A DNA stretch of 22,294 nt, taken from assembly GCA_964503935.1 (NCBI GenBank), contig CAZDCJ010000015.1, forward strand, positions 1 through 22,294. The letters are read 5' to 3'. This DNA comes from STD2-77 sp964503935 (lineage in GTDB: Bacteria > Patescibacteriota > Minisyncoccia > JAHIHE01 > JAGLIN01). Positions 21,160-22,294 of the stretch are shown here, in pieces. The translations under genes were made by a program, and so were the position numbers. Under the pieces are notes generated by a model, which was not told the origin of the DNA, ran no database searches, and saw only the letters and a list, made by a program, of their open reading frames with translations. Every line of letters starts with the position of its first letter. The first letter of the stretch is position 1.

Positions 21160-21289
21160 CATTGCGAGGAGCCGGTATTCCGGCGACGCGGCAATCCCGG
21201 ACCCATGACTCGTATAGCTTTCGGCGGCGGTCCTATCCGCATAGGCTCGGGATTGCCGCGTCGCTCACTTGTACTCGCTCCTCGCAATG
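21160..21289. repeat. 130-bp composite palindrome (family B, paired copies)
   Basis: CATTGCGAGGAGC (21160-21172) is a perfect inverse of GCTCCTCGCAATG (21277-21289). CGACGCGGCAATCCCG (21184-21199) is a perfect inverse of CGGGATTGCCGCGTCG (21248-21263). The centre carries a further hairpin CCTAT-CCGC-ATAGG (21232-21245). Two family B units thus face each other between the 20851 gene and dus. The single unit at 10764-10808 has the same end sequences. Confidence 0.85.
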
Positions 21290-21317
21290 ACATTTAATAT
21301 GATGAATAAACATTGAT

Positions 21318-22268
21318 ATGCCCACTTTTTACGATAAAATTCAAAAACCTATCCTGGCGCTAGCCCCCATGGCGGGATACACCAACGCGCCTTTCCGCCG
21401 GATATGCAAATATTATGGCGCGGACATCCTCTATTCGGAGATGGCGAGCGCGACGGCGCTTTCTTATGGCGGGAAGAAGACGCTGGAGCTCGTGAAGTTC
21501 GATAAGAGCGAGCGGCCGTACGTGGTGCAGCTCTTCGGGAACGATCCGAAATATTTCCGAAATGCCGCGCGCATCGTGACGGAGAAGATCCGTCCGCAGG
21601 GCATCGATATCAACATGGGCTGCCCGGCGCCGAAGGTGTACAAGACCGGGGCGGGCGCGGCGCTTTTCTGCGACCAGGACAAGGCGCTCGAGATCATCGA
21701 GGAGACGCTCGCGGGCACGGACCTTCCGGTGTCTATCAAGATCCGCGGTCGGGTAGGGAAGTTCACGGCGTACAGATTTATGAAGAAAGTGAAGGACTAT
21801 CCGCTCGCGGCGGTGATGGTGCACGGGCGGAGCTATCAGCAGGGCTTCGTCGGCAAGATTGATTACGTGACCATCCGGCGCATCAAGGCGATGGTGCCCT
21901 TTCCGGTGATCGCTAACGGCGGCATCAACACTCCGGAGGACGCGAAGGTGATGCTGGAGAAGACGCATGCGGACGGCATAGGCATCGCGCGCGGGGCGCT
22001 CAAGAATCCGTGGCTTTTCATACAGATAAAAGAATATCTGGAGACGGGGGAATATCATGAGTTTGATCTGAAAGAGATCAAACAGGCGGCGCTTCGCCAC
22101 GCCCGTATGTCGGAAGAAGACCTGGGCGCGCACGGGATCCTGGAGATGAGAAAATTCTTGCTGTGGTATTTCCGCGGCTTTGAGAACGCCAAGGAATTCC
22201 GCCGCCGCCTGGTGGAGGTGGAGACTTACGCCGATGTGGAGAAGACGCTGGCGATGCTGGAAGGATAA
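21318..22268 (+). CDS. dusB: tRNA-dihydrouridine synthase (DusB-like)
   Basis: The 316-residue flavoenzyme reduces uridine to dihydrouridine in the D-loop of tRNA. It shows the TIM-barrel FMN motifs LALAPMAGYTNAPFRR (13-28), VVQLFGNDP (69-77), DINMGCPAPKV (97-107) with the catalytic Cys102, SIKIRGR, VMVHGRSYQQGFVG, VIANGGINTPEDA, and GIGIARGALKNPWLF. The C-terminal helical tRNA-binding domain follows (about 240-316). Length and motifs fit the DusB/NifR3 group; the exact subfamily is judged by eye. The ATG at 21318 lies 28 bases after the composite palindrome and lacks a Shine-Dalgarno. Confidence 0.94.
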   Translation: MPTFYDKIQKPILALAPMAGYTNAPFRRICKYYGADILYSEMASATALSYGGKKTLELVKFDKSERPYVVQLFGNDPKYFRNAARIVTEKIRPQGIDINMGCPAPKVYKTGAGAALFCDQDKALEIIEETLAGTDLPVSIKIRGRVGKFTAYRFMKKVKDYPLAAVMVHGRSYQQGFVGKIDYVTIRRIKAMVPFPVIANGGINTPEDAKVMLEKTHADGIGIARGALKNPWLFIQIKEYLETGEYHEFDLKEIKQAALRHARMSEEDLGAHGILEMRKFLLWYFRGFENAKEFRRRLVEVETYADVEKTLAMLEG

Positions 22269-22294
22269 TAATTATGGATTGTCGTTATGAGGAA

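Noticed and set aside
1..22294. CRISPR array, rRNA, transposase or integrase
   Set aside because: No regularly spaced identical repeats, no rRNA-like segment and no transposase motifs (DDE, serine or tyrosine recombinase) were seen in any plausible frame.

Overview
This window looks like a metagenome-assembled bacterial scaffold of medium GC content (about one half by eye), using the standard bacterial code with TGA as stop. Several features suggest a Candidate Phyla Radiation (Patescibacteria-like) genome or a similar uncultured lineage: compact single-gene units, many small secreted or membrane-anchored proteins of unknown function, scarce Shine-Dalgarno sequences, short leaders behind extended -10 promoters, and dispersed palindromic repeats. 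The lineage is an inference and no marker gene here proves it. A run of 100 Ns (2283-2382) is a scaffold gap of unknown true length. All convincing genes are on the + strand.

Layout. 1-480: tail of a membrane protein, a terminator, and the promoter of a secreted CAP-domain protein with three InlB-like repeats (481-1788). 1907-2681: three small putative zinc-ribbon genes around the N gap; they are AT-richer than their surroundings and have strong ribosome binding sites. 2799-6086: RarA/MgsA clamp-loader-like ATPase, a single-pass membrane protein with a pilin-like outer domain, a double zf-TFIIB protein, and a frameshifted unknown gene. 6087-7099: tRNA-Ser(GGA) with a terminator, then a nest of palindromic repeats. 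7100-10750: the two halves of a heterodimeric ABC exporter, with a REP-like palindrome between them. 10751-11107: a gene-free island of three repeat families plus a terminator. 11108-13968: RBBP9/YdeN-like hydrolase, a composite palindrome, a dCTP deaminase-family protein with an altered active-site motif, and two small exported proteins (one with a duplicated Cys-rich module). 14183-17797: MFS drug-efflux-like permease, divergent Ca2+/cation antiporter, and a glutamate 5-kinase with PUA domain and no proA nearby. 17838-19282: a second frameshifted membrane-anchored protein, then a fusion of a nuclease-like N-terminal domain with an alkylguanine-transferase domain. 19386-22268: a small TM/coiled-coil protein, a zinc-phospholipase-C-like protein, a short HD/DUF4202-like fragment, a 130-bp composite palindrome, and tRNA-dihydrouridine synthase.

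How the parts relate. Most genes have their own promoter or terminator, so few operons are evident. Probable co-transcribed sets are the two ABC subunits, the 12447/13003 exported pair, and antiporter-proB-17838. The contents are mainly housekeeping (RarA, tRNA, Dus, Dcd, DNA alkylation repair), cell-surface functions (CAP protein, Cys-rich protein, pilin-like protein) and transport. The least explained items are the nuclease-like/alkyltransferase fusion, the zinc-ribbon cluster at the gap, the divergent antiporter, the Cys-rich exported pair and the repeat families.
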